Shown here piece by piece: positions 1 to 12,671 of a DNA stretch of 64,000 nt; position 1 is the first letter of the stretch, and every line of letters starts with the position of its first letter. The notes under the pieces were generated by a model. That model saw only the letters and a program-made list of their open reading frames with translations, was not told where the DNA came from and did not search any database. Origin of the DNA: Aulostomus chinensis (taxonomy: Eukaryota > Chordata > Actinopteri > Syngnathiformes > Aulostomidae); contig JBBMOA010000017.1 in assembly GCA_037954235.1 (NCBI GenBank), forward strand, positions 21,162,527 to 21,226,526, in the 5' to 3' direction. The position numbers and the translations under genes were made by a program.

Positions 1-232
1 TTAGATCCACGCTGGAAGGGTTCCCTTCGATAGCGGAGGGTGTGTATGGTCCCCACTGCTTAGAACCCAAGCCTAGCGGTCCCAGCACCCCCCCCCCCCC
101 CCCCCCCCAAGCACGTGGTGGTAACACAACATTTTACGAGGTAGAAATGAAGGTTCTTGTACTTCTCCTGGCGGAGGGTTCGTTCTAGAAACAGGGAAAA
201 CTTCTCCCATGCGGCGCGTGCTGCGGTCTTAC

Positions 233-301
233 CTTCACGAACAGCTCGATAACGGGTTCGTTATCCGCCTTTACTCCGTTCTGTGGTACCGACAGAGACA
301 T
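233..301 (-). CDS. clic4: Chloride intracellular channel protein 4, first coding exon (partial gene)
   Basis: This single coding exon of 23 residues starts at the ATG at 301-299 and ends at a GT donor at 232-228. The peptide begins MSLSVPQNG and ends PVIELFVK, which matches the start of vertebrate CLIC4 (known family: MALSMP...EPLIELFVKAG). CLIC proteins are glutathione-transferase-fold proteins that act as oxidoreductases and insert into membranes. The redox-active cysteine motif is encoded by the next exon, beyond the left edge of the window. The gene runs leftward and follows srrm1 on the same strand, as SRRM1-CLIC4 do in human. Another CLIC paralogue is possible, but the neighbour supports CLIC4. 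Confidence 0.85.
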
Positions 302-1250
302 TGTAGGTGCTACTTCTTTTTATCTTTTTTAAAAGGAAAAAAAGTTTTGCTAACAAAGATGAGTTTTCTTCTTCTTCTCACTACCACGCCCGACCAAGCT
401 CAGTCTCCTCCACCTCTTTTTCCCGCACTCAAGTCCGCTAGGGCGCCTCTTTCTTTCCTTTTTTTTTCTCCTCAAGGAACCGCACGGAGCCGAGGAGGAG
501 AACCCAACTGGTAGAACCTGAAGCTACACACGTCAACTCCGAGCTAGCGACACGCTACATAAACATGTTGTGCCGCTAGGCTGCTCCTGTAGTAGTGATG
601 ATGGTGGTGGTGATGAGGACTGTGGGAAGAAACAACGGGATTTATTCGAAGCTCTGACGTCATATGCAGCGTAAACCCCCCCCCCCCCCAAAAAAAAAAT
701 TGTGGGAGGGGTTGAGGAGTCTCCTCACGGGAGGAGCAGGATGAGAGCCGCTTAGTGGCTGCAGAGAAACACTGCGGCTCCTCTGGTGCTCCTGTAGTCC
801 TGAAATAGATCCTGCCTGCTTAATATAGTACTAGAAATACTCCAGTGGGAGGTAACTGAGTATTTTCCAAAAGTTACTGTACTCAAGCACATCTGTACTT
901 TAGAGTTTTATATATACATATATATTTTAGGGGAATATACTTTTACTTCACTACATTCCAAGGGAAATATTGTACCCTGTACTCCACCACATACAATCCG
1001 CTGAAACCTTCACATGATTTAAGAGTTTCTGCATTTAACTCAACCACACACTGGAGTACATAAATATCATGTAGAATGTGTAATTTTACCTTTGATACCA
1101 ATGACTCTGCTCTACGCACTTTTCCACTTTCAATTGAAATTTGCATACTTCTTCCACCGCTGGAGAAAAAAATATCTGAGTTTTGCAAGATCCCAGCCCC
1201 AATGGCAGCACCCGAGCAATCGAGTTCAGGAAAACGAAATAAAAGCACAC
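302..1250. other. clic4 upstream region and spacer to the srrm1 3' end
   Basis: No coding exon is seen here. The part next to clic4 (about 302-560) should hold its 5' untranslated region and promoter on the minus strand. Homopolymer tracts are visible: poly-C at about 88-108 (inside the adjoining clic4 intron) and poly-C followed by poly-A at about 676-700. Short open frames here have no recognisable content. Confidence 0.5.
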
Positions 1251-1271
1251 AGTTCTTATAAAAAAAAAAGT

Positions 1272-1277
1272 TTTAAT
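1272..1277 (-). terminator. srrm1: Likely polyadenylation signal of srrm1 (ATTAAA)
   Basis: On the minus strand an ATTAAA hexamer lies about 690 bases after the srrm1 stop codon, followed by a T-rich stretch. No AATAAA was noticed closer to the stop. The assignment is an inference from position and would make a 3' untranslated region of about 0.7 kb. Confidence 0.4.
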
Positions 1278-1966
1278 TCTGAAAGGATGACATGACAGAA
1301 ATCAGGGGTACTAAATACAAATCAAAGCAGTCCCACAGAGATTAGCTTGGTGCAAGGGTGTCAACATAATATTGCATATCAATCTGTTCGGGAAAATTAA
1401 AGCATACTCTGTATCACATCAGATTGTTATAGTCTTCAAACAAGACTACTTAAAAGTCAGAAAAAACAGCAGGTTAAACAATGCCACACCTCTATTAAGT
1501 TACAATATGGGACAAGACATTCTGTTACGCCTCTAATAGATCACACAGCTGTGTCACTGTTTCCACTAGAAAAAGGCAATGTAACAGTGTGTTACTGTAT
1601 GTTGGTTATTCCTCTATACACCGTACAGTCAGTGGTTCATGCACATCAGACAATCACTGCACATGCAATCATTTCTTCATGGAATCTACTGTGGAAAAGA
1701 TTTGAAACGAGCCCAACTCAAAACTGAGTCAAAACCATTTCCCTGCTAAACAATTTAAAAGGTATGGACAACACAGGCGTCTTTACAGCTTAGATAACAC
1801 ACTGACTAATCAAATTCAAAAAACACACTCTTGCGAATGTACCAAATTTTGTAAAAAGAAAACAAAAGACTGAGGAATTAACAATTTGTACATTCTAAAG
1901 CTGAATCAGGTTGATGACAAACATCAAGAGAAAAGTGAAAACTTTTTGAGGGAGTTCCCTCTGCTT

Positions 1967-4900
1967 TTAGGACATCTGTGAAGGAGATATCTGGGCCTTC
2001 CTCATGGAGCGCAGGGCCTTCTCTCGTAGGTGTTTCTCCAGGTCATCCAAACTGTCCTCCACTTCGCTGTCCGATTCCTGAAACAACAGAAACATGACAT
2101 TTCATTCCACTAAGCCAGGTGGACACAAAAGCAAATATCTTGGTTGACGGCAATAAAACAACTTCAGAGATCGAAACGCCTCCGTTGCTTAAAGTCACAG
2201 GAAACCGACTTAACCTTTCTAGACTCTCCATCATCATCCACAGCCTGGTTCTCCGGTCCTTCTGCAGTTCCAGTGGCATCACTCTTCTCCTTCTTATGCT
2301 TCTTGTGCTTCTTATGTTTCTTCTCCTTCTTATGTTTCTTCTCCTTCTTCTTCTTCTTTTTCTTTCCACTGCCATCAATGTCTGAGTTCTGCAGTTACAA
2401 GGATTTTAATAGGGGACATCTTATCAAGTGCCATGAAAAAAAAATCACCACAGAATAACCGGGATGTGATGTCTGAAGCACTACTGTGGCTAAGTAGACG
2501 ACATTTTCGCGAGCGCCTAAAAAAAAAATGTAGATTTCAAGCACGCAGCAGGAATTAAGGTGATCATGACATGACTTTGTTGAAATGTCCATTTGGTCCG
2601 TCATGCTAAATCAATAATTAAATATAGTGTAGTGAGGTCCTGAGAAGGAATACTTCAACCTATGATCTTCTGGTGTGAATTAAAACTTGAATTATTTGCA
2701 TAGTCATCGAAATAAATACATTGTCAGCTGAATTATCAAACCTTGCTTGGTGATCGACTACCAGATCCACTGCTAGCCTTTTTGGCTGGTGGTGGGGACC
2801 CACTGGCGGAGCGAGACGGCGAGGGGGAGGCAGATGCAGGGGCTGGACGTTTCTGAGGTGCTGGTTGAGGGGAAACCGATCTGGATCTGGAGGTTACTCT
2901 CATACGCTGAGGGCTCGGAGAGAGTCTGTGGAGAAGGCCGAGGTGACATCAGCTGACTCATCATACACACAACAGGTTTTGAATGAATGCTCATGAATGC
3001 ATTACCTCTGGTTGGTGCGTGGCTCTGGAGTGCGGGAAACTCTGCGAATAGGTTTACCACTGTGTGAGGGGGACTGTCTCCGCTGGCTACTTGAAGATGT
3101 GCTGGAGGTCTCAAAACGTCCCTGCGGACTTGGGGACCCTCTGATAGTACGACTGCGTTGTGCCGGGGATGGGGAGAGGCGACTGGCTGCTGCAACAGGG
3201 GATCGTGCATCCCTGCCTGGCCGGACAGAGGACAACATGGGACTTCTCCTGTGTCTAGGTGGAGACATGGAGGACGGAGGTGTGCGCCTCCGTGGAGCAG
3301 GAGAACCTCTACGCTTGGGGGACCTGGAAGGACGTCGCTTGGCCCCTGGAGAAGAGCGTTTCATAGGAGAGCTAGACAACTTCCTCCTCGGGGGAGGTAG
3401 TGGTGAGGGGCTGTAGCGACGCTGGATGGGGGGAGAATAACGCCTGGGGGATGGAGATCGTCGGCGGGGAGGTGGGGATGGAGACCTGGCATGTGCAACA
3501 GAGAACCTGTAGTGAAACTCTTGAAATGTCAATTTTCATTTAGAAGTTGTTTCTAGATACAGTGGGGCAAAAAAGTATTGGAGAGCCACCGATTCTGCAA
3601 GTTGTCCCACTTAAAAAGATGAGAGGTCTGTATTGTTCATCATTGGTACACTTCAACTGTGAGACAGAATGTAAAAAAAAAAAAAATCCTGGAAAACATA
3701 TTGTATGATTTTCAAAGAATTTATTTGTATAATGGTGCAGAAAGTAAGTATTTAGCACCCAGAAACAAGCAAGAATTCTGGCCCTCACAGACCTGTGACT
3801 TCTTCAGTAAGAAGCTCGAATGTCCTCCACTCGTTACCTGTAGTAATGGCACCTGTTTGAACTTGTTATCTGTATAAAAGACACCTGTCCACACCCTTAC
3901 ACAGCCCGACTGCAACCTCTCCACCATGGCCAAGACCAAAGAGCTGTCTGAGGACACCAGGGACAAGATTGTACACCTGCACAAGACTGGGATGAGCCAA
4001 TCCACAATAGGCAAGAAGCTTGGGTGGAAGAAATCAACTGTTGGAGCAACTATTAGAAAATGGAATAAATACAAGAACACTGACAATCCCCCTCGACCCG
4101 GGGCTGTTTTTCTGCAAAGGGGACAGGACGACTGATCGTATTAAGGAAAGGATGAATGGGGCCTTGTATCGTGAGATTTTGGGCAAACACCTCCTTCCAT
4201 CAGTGAGAGCATTGAGGATGAAAAGTGGTCATATTGATCCCAAACACACTGCCCGGGTAATGAAAAGCATAAAAAGCATTTCTAGGTTCTGGAGTGGCCT
4301 AGACAGTCTCTGGAGTTCAATCCAATTGAAAATCTGTGGAGGGAGTTGAAAGTCCATGCTGCCCAGCGACAGCTCCAAAACATCACTGCTCTTGAGAAGA
4401 TCTGCATGGAAGAATGGGCCAAAATACCAGCAACAGTGTACAAACCCAGTGAAGACCGACAGGAAATGTTTGACCTCTGTCACTGCCAAGCAGGGTTACA
4501 TCACAAAGTATTGAGGTGAACCTTTGATATTCATGAAATACTTATTTTCTGCACCATTTTACAAATAAATTCTTTGAAAATCCTACAATGTGATTCTCCT
4601 GGATTTTTTCTGTCTCTCACAGTTCGGTGGCTGCCAAGTACTTTTTTGCCCCACTGTACATTATGAACCTGCCTTTACCTGCGTCTAGGAGGAGAGGGAG
4701 ATCTGCGACGACGTGGAGGAGAGGGAGAGCGACGTCTGCGTCCACCTAGAGAGGGTGACCGTCTTTTCCTGAGGAGCAGACACAAACACAAAACAAATAT
4801 TGAACAGTAAGCAAAATGTGAGGTATCCTGTGAAAACCATTCACACTCAACACATTCGCAATGTGTCTAACCTTGGAGAGGCATCTCTGTGTCGCCTTCG

Positions 4901-7900
4901 TGGAGAAGGCGTGCGGCTACGTCTCCTCCTGACTTCACCATTTCTGGCCGCGGCCCCTGCCTTTGGCCTCTTGGGCCCCTCATCTTCTGAGGAGGAAGAT
5001 CCTGTATCTGAAATCAAAGAGACGGGACATTAAAAACCATTTTATGGTAACCTCCACTGTATGGGCTAAGGATACAAAGACACCAAGGTTGGGGTTAGGG
5101 CACAGCTTCAATAGTCCATGAGACGATGGGTGCAATATGACAGGCACAGAGACTTGGTTAGAGAGAGGGGTTGGGTATGGGAAAGGAAAGAACGGGATAA
5201 AAACGCTTATAACCTGAAGACGACTGTTGATTCTGTCTGCGATATTGACGTCGCTGCTGCACCGAATCTGCTGTTGCCCCTTTCTCATTTTTATCCTCCT
5301 CTGAAATGTAGAGCATTGAGTGTCCCATCAGTGTTAGCAAAACCAGTGTGACATATTGTAGATTGCCATGGCAAAGTTACAGATTGTAGGTTAAATTATG
5401 GCCTTGTTCCATTTGAGGTGGGCTGGTATTGTGCGCAGTGGCTCACTAGAATGGGATCATCAGCTGCTGTATCACGTACACCTGTGTGTGCCCTTCCATG
5501 CCCTGTCAAAATGTCTGATGTGAAAAGGGTCTGGGGGAAGCAATTTAGGCCCTCAGTCTTATCAAACAAGGGTAACAATGGGATCGAGGCTCTCAGGACA
5601 ATGACTTTCTCAAAACTTTGCGGTTTCCCTTTCCTCTACTTGTGTTACTAAAGCAGAGACTCTTCAAGGCAGCAAATGCATTGATGGGGTTGACATTAGA
5701 TTTAGAACAAATCACAAAATTATCTGGTTTCATTCTCCAAAGATAAAAATCAAACTTGTACCATTACTGAGGCACAACTTACTTCGGGATTAAAACGGTG
5801 AGGATTTAATGGAGGTTTTAAACAAACAGATTAACCTTTTGGGCAAAAAAAAAAAAAAAGCCATTTCCTGTCAACAAATTCTGAATTACACAACTGCAAA
5901 GTGTCACCAAGCTGCTCTAGAACGCAAATATCCAACTACAGTGTCTCTCTGGTTGTATCCAAATGAAAGATTAGTCCCTTAATAGTACAACTTTTTTCCC
6001 TCAGAAGTTTTGGTTTTCGTTAAGAGTTCAGCTTTCCAATCAGTGAGTGAAACAGTGCCCACTTCTGACTCGTGAAGTGGAAGCTCAGAGTGCCATATGA
6101 AGAGACCTGTGTGCTGTGACACGGAGGCAATCATGGTTCTTTACGGAGACATAATCTGACACTTACCCGACTCAGACCCTTCAGACTGTCTGGGTTTAGC
6201 ATTATCAGCTGGAGAATCACCCCTTGCACCCATTTTTCGCTTTATACCTACAAAAAAGGTTACTCCGTTAGACACATGGAAATATCAAACTTTTTATTCT
6301 GGCTTTTGAACGGACTCTTCAGCCATATACAAAGCAAAAGCTTTCGCTCCCTTGGCCATGAGGAATGAACTTGTAGGTCTGGTTTAAGAGCTTCATGAAA
6401 TTCTACAACTGTACACTTACATAGGAGGAAGTAAAAGGAATGAAAGATTTCCATTAATAAAATGGTTGCCAAGTGTCATGGATTCCCCCCCCCCCCCCCC
6501 GAATAAACTATGCTACTTGTAGACAACATATGAATCATACCAGATGATCTGGGTGGTGATGCTGAACCGCGGCCTCTTCTGGCCCGGGGAGATGGTGATC
6601 GTCTGTCTTTCCGTATAGGGCTAATTGAGGTGTCAGGATGATGAGCTTGTTTTCGTGGTGGTGTGCTAGATATTCTCTTCAATGCTTTCTTAGGGGAGCG
6701 AGAGCCTGAGGAGCTGCTGCCAGAGGATGAAGCAGAGCGAGATCGCCTCCTGCAGAACACAAACCGTAACAACTTTAAGAACCCGTGGGCCTACTTTTTG
6801 TGGGATGTATTGTACACAATCACACCGAGTACAAATATGAAACTTAAGCAAACAAAATAATAAGTGAAGACAGAAATAATTAAAGAACCCAAGTTTTACA
6901 ACCTCAGAATTTACCTTCCAACCGAACTTCCTTTTACCTCTCAACTGCCCTTCACTGTCAAAATCCAGGGAACTCACTAACCTGTGGACAGGAGAACGTC
7001 TATGTCTGTTTCTGGAGGTGGGGGGGCCTCGTCTGGGTGGGCTCCTTCTGCGAGGAGACATTCTCCTCCTGGGACTCTGCCTTCGACGTGGGGAGTACGA
7101 CCTGAAATAGGGTAAAGAGAATTTGAAAAGTCAGAAAAGTTTAAGTTTAAAAAATGTTCACATTTGTCCAGAAGGCAACATAATAACATCATATCAAGCA
7201 CAACCTTGACCTGGAGCGTCGCCTGCGATGGCGGGAATGAGAGCGGGAGCGGTGGTGAGGTCTTTCCTTCCTACTGTCCTTCTCCCTCTCCCTCTCACGG
7301 GACCTTGGCCTTTCCTCTTTCTTACTTTTCTCTGGTGTGGGTTCTTTGTCTTCAGTCACCGAGTCTGCTTTCACCACCTCCACAACTGTGTCACTATGGG
7401 TCAGAGAAAGGGGGGGGGGGGTAAGTATATATGCCCATTTACAATTCTACAATTTCATTTAGCAGATGCTTTTGTCCAAAGCGACATACAACACAAGCAA
7501 GAATTCAGACTTAATCAAGGAAAAGCCCATAGGAAGCGCAAAAGTGCTTCAGTTGTGATTTGGTCACAGGTCACATTTACTGAAACCTACAACAAAACTA
7601 AGGTGTTTTTGATCATACATGTATTTAGACTCCCCAAAATTAACCTTTGCTTCAGGGCTTGAAAGGTACTAGGTTTTGTACAAATACAAATTTAAAAGAA
7701 AATTGTAACCAAGAACTACAATTGTCAACATGAAAGCAAAGAAATGTAGCACAAACCAAGTGGACGAGGCTTCTTGGACCACGGATTCAGTCATGGCTCT
7801 CCCCGAAGTATCAGGCTCCACCAGCTGCTCAGCAGGTTTTGCTGGGAGCTGCATCAACGGCGGAGGTGGTGAACTTCCACCAACCGGACTAGCTTTACGT

Positions 7901-10900
7901 CTCGGGGAGCGTGAGGGGCTTCGTTTCCGTTCTCGCTTTGCCGGTGACCTTCGCCTTGGTGAGGGTGACCTAGTCTTGCGCCTTGATAAAGTAAAGAGAA
8001 CCCGTTCACAGGGTCTGCAACAAAAATCTAACCTCTACGTCATCATCTCAATGTTGATGGTATGTTTTACCTCCTTGGGCTCTTGGACTGAGCCCTCTCT
8101 CTGATGTCCTTGTCCTTTTTGTCGTCATCCACCTTCTTCAGAGAGGCTAGTTTCTCCTGTTCAATCTGCCGCAAACAGAACAAAGCAAAACATTTCTCAT
8201 TATTGCAATCCATCTTTGATCTTATTGTCATTGAACACGATTCTATAAATAAAGAAGAAAATACTGTGCATCCACAGACATTTTGCCACTCTTAATCCGC
8301 CAGGAGCTAGCTCACCTGTCTCTGCTTGATTTCCTCTTTCTTCTGTTCCAGAAAAGCAGATGGGATGCCAGCAATGTTCTCCTGGGCGCTCAGCAGCAGG
8401 GGCCAAAGGTCCTTCATGAACTCCCGGGCATTTTTCCCATTCAGGAAGCCTGTCAGGTTAATCTGCATCATCTTGCTATCCGGATGCTGCAACATACAGA
8501 CGAAGGGGGCAGAGGAAAAACAAGAAACATGGCAATTGAAACAATGGAAGAAAACGTATCAGGAGGAGGTAGGATCCCACAGTTGGAACTTCCTACCTTC
8601 TAGGCTTAACTAAAATATACCTGAAACTGCAGTTAACTATACTCTATCAAGCAGGACACTTAATTATTTAACATATGTGGGTCCAAGACCAGACTCATAA
8701 CCTATCAAAATTTAAGTGTGACTGATTTAAATCGTACAGACTTATGAAACTGAGAATAAAAGATAGCTGAGGGGAGACATATCTAGCAATACAAAAACTG
8801 CATGCAATATTGCTGGTGTGCCCAATTCTGAGTGTTATTCCCCAAATATACATTATATTACAAAAAAAAACTCCATATCTCTTCATTATTTCATTTCCTC
8901 AGTGCTACTCCCACTATGTTACATTGCTGTATCCCTAGCCACCCCCAACCTCTCCAGTCTCCCCACAGTCTACACTTCTGTTAAAAAATAGCCACAATAC
9001 AGAGTGCATTAAAACCCAACACAGCAAGTACAGTTCCGGTGTCTTCAGTGAGTCCCGTGGGATCAGTGGGCACGGAGCTCCCTTGGCTTGCTTCCGCCTC
9101 CCTACAGCTTGAGACTCAACCACCTTGAGCTTAATGTTATATCATTTATCTAAATTGCAAGAGACGAACAAGCAATAATGAGTACACAGTTATACAAAAA
9201 AAGGAGTTTTATTCAACAACTGATGATAGAACAATTCTGAGATAGCGTAATCTCAATTCAATAACCCTCTCTTACCATTATGCATCAGTACCCTTAGCTT
9301 TGACACTCCCTTCCCACCTAAAAAAATCCTACAATTTATTAAAGCACATCATTCTTCATTTTATACTATGAATATACGAGCTGCTAAAACAAAAATAAGA
9401 ACTATGTGACTTAGGGTTTTAAAAATACTCTTTTTCTCAAATATAGCGTGCAACGGAAATTACTCATTGCCCAAACATTCCAAGTGGTTTGACCTATCGG
9501 TGAGGGACAATGTGACAAAGGGAGATTGGGATTACCCTCTTCTTTATTTATGTAATGAGGCACATGCATAATGTTACTTTTTAAAGGGAATTATATTATA
9601 GCCTGACAGGTCTAATGGAAAGAAGGATAATGCCATCTTAAAAAAGCAAAACACTACAGATATTAAAAAACAAAAACAAAAAAAAAACCTGTCATTTTAA
9701 GAATAACTTGATACCAAGCTGAAACTTTCTCATTGTTAATACAGCTGTTGCACCACTGGCTACATACAACGAAGACACTGAATGCTGACTTGTTGAAGAA
9801 TAAGTTGGCGGGAGCTGAAAAGCATGTTTTTGCTGACCTCCACTGGTTGAAGTTCTCAATATTGTGTTTGTGATACAAGAGGGTATGATCAGCAGTATCC
9901 TCTGACCACATCCGCTCGTATCACACCGTACACAGATGCAAAAGTCCTGAGACTTTTCATCAAGACGCAGTCAATGAAAACAAGGCTTTCCAGCTTGTTA
10001 CATTACTTTTCAAGTTACTCTTTACAAAAGTCGAGATGGTGTACAACCCTGATCAATTTGCTGTAGCAAACTGTTCAACAGGGCTACAGCTAATGTTTAC
10101 ACTTCCTGTTTTGAACCTTAAACTCCAATTGTAAAGGGATCTAGTCAGTTAATGAAGCCCTGTAGATAACTATGAAAAATATGATTATGGCATTGTTCAG
10201 GTGTCTTTCACAGACATGATATTGGTGATCCCTGCATATAACTCACCTCAAACCACACACTGCATCATGAAGGGAGAGTTGGGCTCAGTGACTTTGGGCT
10301 CAGGAGAGAGCTAATTAGGTGTTGGTGCTATACTTCTGATGCAAGGTATAACATCCATATTGGTTCAGGCCTTTTAAATCATAAATCACATCATCATTAG
10401 AAGTCTGCTGAATAAAGGCACTTTATCACATAACAGCAAAACATGGATATGGTATTATGAGTCAGTTTTACACCAATTGCTACATTAGCCATTCAATTTG
10501 ACTAGGATGAGCATTATTTGATTACCGTATATCCCTTCTTATTGACTAAGCAATGCCCTCAAATTCATTCAAGGTTTGTAAAAACAAGAAAATAACCACA
10601 ATGTAAAACATTACCTTCTCATCAAGCTGGTTAAATATAAACTCTATGACGACATCATCCTCGAACCCCAGAATCTCTGTCACTCGCTGGGTAATCCACG
10701 GCTTGATGACTTCCAGGTTCACTTTGGTCATGTCCACCTTAAAGCAAACAACCAAAAATGCCATCTTAGCCGAGACAATAAACTTAGTAAAGTGTCTACG
10801 TGGAGCATTGTGTTTCGGTATGATGTTGTCACATTTATATCTCTCCATTCCTCTGGTGCGTCACATCAAATTAGGTTTGGATACTAAAAACAAATGAGCA

Positions 10901-12671
10901 GGTCGTGCCGGTGCATGGTCAGGCTCTAACTGCCCAGAGCAAATGACTATCGTGTTTGTAAGTCCTCATTCTAATGCTGCAACAATCATCCATCCTATTT
11001 TTGTTATCAGACAACTTGCTGTCCTTTAAGACAAACAACTGAAGCAGCTCATAAAATACTAATGAGTGAAATAATGGGATTCTGTGTTAATATTACAGGA
11101 AGGATAACTTCTCCAACATAAGCTTCCGCAAATTAATTCATTTTAAAAATCTTTGCTGCAAAGGGAGAACTGAAGAAGACGATAATTGCCAAGTGTAATG
11201 TTGCCATGACCATGATGTTATTATTGTATAGGTAAGTAGAACGGCTTGGCCTCTTTGCAGTTGTTGGCTGACTAATTTAACTTGTTCTTCTGTTGTACTG
11301 GCAGACCGCAACCTTTTGGAGCATCATCACCACAGGCTATTATGTTACACTGTCCTTATTATATCCTGGTTATCAGTCCCGTGTTGCCATTTTTAAGGAC
11401 CCAAATTTCATGGCAGTGCAATGGTACTCTAAACTATAATTTATAAATACAAATGGACAGAAAGCCTGAAACTACAAGAGACTGTTAAATTACTTCTTGA
11501 TAACATAAGGACAATTTTTGTTTAATGGGCATTTATAACCCTTCGAGAACTGGCATCCTTTAGAAGAAATCTGAACCAAACCTGGAGTAAAAAATATATA
11601 TTTTAAAAACAAAAATTTGTGTGGGACAGGAGTGAATAATATAGTAGCAAAAAATAAATAAATTCTTATACCTTTTTGTCAAGACATTCTGCAAACTTCA
11701 GCTGCTTCAGCAACTTCTTATGTTTGTTGCTGAACCGGTTGTCTTGCTCCGCACTTGTTCCCTAAAGGAAAGGGGAAAAAACAGGTAATCGGTTTTTTAA
11801 AATGTCTCGAATGCTATTTATACTGCACATTGTTTTGATTGCGTTTGCCTGAGACGTCAGAGTAAACACGCATACAAGGACGCTTAAACAATCTTGAGTG
11901 TAACTCGTGCAAGTTCTGTTCTGATCATGAGAAGAATGGTTAAACGTTGAGTAATACATTTTCACCCGATCACCTTACCAAGTTTTGTTTTTTTTAACAT
12001 CACACCACCAAAGTCAGACGGATGTGACATTGGTGGTGGAACTGGCTGGCTCTAGCTAAATCGCCCGATTAGCTTATCTTAGCATTAATCACCCATAAGA
12101 GTCAAATTATTTATTACACGTCACGATATAGTTATTCTTCATCGACACCCCCCGACATGAACTTAAGGTCAACTGCTTCATTTTGTGGGGGTTGAGCAAT
12201 ACGTCTCCGTGTTCACCAACTCAGGTTAACGTTCGTCAACTAGTGAGCCGCTCGTGGACACAGGAACGATGCACCGCCCGGGCGCCATCTTTAGCCGAGG
12301 CTAACAGCCAGCTAGCTTATTCAGACCGTCTATTTCCTGAAAGAGTATCTGTCGGCAAAGTTGCACATAGGGGCAATGATCTACGAGCAACGTAGCGTTA
12401 CATAAACATATAAAGAAAGACTTAACACATTTTGTTGAAAGACAGAGATGAATCAGGTCGACCACGCTGCGTAGCAAAATCCTAGATCATTTCCTATCAG
12501 TTGATAGTCGGGGCCCAAACCGGATCGTTCTTAGTGGATGGCCATCGAACAAACAAATGCAGATCCGATATCAAGGCTCAACTAATGAATATATCTCAGC
12601 ACCAGTACAGCAGCTCACAATGGAGCTAAATAGTAGTTAAAATGTCTTACGCGGAAGAACCCCGCGTCCAT
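1967..12671 (-). CDS. srrm1: Serine/arginine repetitive matrix protein 1 (splicing coactivator SRm160)
   Basis: Coding exons, in minus-strand order: 12651-12671, 11672-11761, 10615-10737, 8316-8486, 8071-8165, 7757-7981, 7205-7393, 6982-7101, 6541-6749, 6167-6247, 5214-5300, 4872-5007, 4679-4768, 3006-3485, 2742-2925, 2215-2388, 1967-2077. They join in frame to 861 residues (human about 904). The start MDAGFFRGTSAEQDNRFSNK is diagnostic. Exons 3-4 encode the nucleic-acid-binding PWI domain (about residues 45-125; KPWITQRV, PDSKMMQINLTGFL). The rest is a long RS/SP-rich region with many RRRSPSP and RRYSPP repeats, then a KKHKKEKK-type lysine/histidine block (exon 16) and the end DDLEKHLREKALRSMRKAQ. 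The protein is a nuclear-matrix cofactor that bridges SR proteins and snRNPs on exonic enhancers. Exon 14 also has an in-frame upstream acceptor. The intron between exons 13 and 14 is nearly filled by a Tc1 element. Confidence 0.96.
3560..4656 (+). mobile_element. Tc1/mariner-type DNA transposon, internally deleted
   Basis: The element is bounded by inverted repeats that read CAGTGGGGCAAAAAAGTA at both ends and is flanked by TA dinucleotides at 3558-3559 and 4657-4658, the usual Tc1 target duplication. The two ends match for roughly 200 bases once a block of about 50 bases found only in the left arm is allowed for. Both arms also contain ATTTTCAAAGAATTTATTTGT further in, as in the IR/DR class of fish Tc1 elements. 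At about 1.1 kb it is shorter than the usual 1.6 kb. It sits in the srrm1 intron between exons 13 and 14, with its transposase antisense to srrm1. Confidence 0.92.
3926..4520 (+). pseudogene. Broken Tc1-like transposase
   Basis: An ATG at 3926 opens with MAKTKELSEDTRDKIVHLHK, the paired-like DNA-binding helix-turn-helix of fish Tc1 transposases, and reads to about DNPPRPGA. The sequence then jumps to late parts of the enzyme in other frames: NGALYREILGKHLLPS, DPKHTARVMKS, and a segment like NPIENLWRELKVHAAQRQLQNI ending near 4515. Roughly 150 residues of the catalytic core, including the first aspartate of the DD(E/D) triad, are missing, and frames are broken. The copy cannot encode active transposase, although its ends could in principle be mobilised by another source. 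Confidence 0.88.

Noticed and set aside
2997..3416. Long plus-strand frame of 139 residues
   Set aside because: It is the antisense shadow of the RS-rich srrm1 exon 14, whose splice sites and protein match SRRM1.
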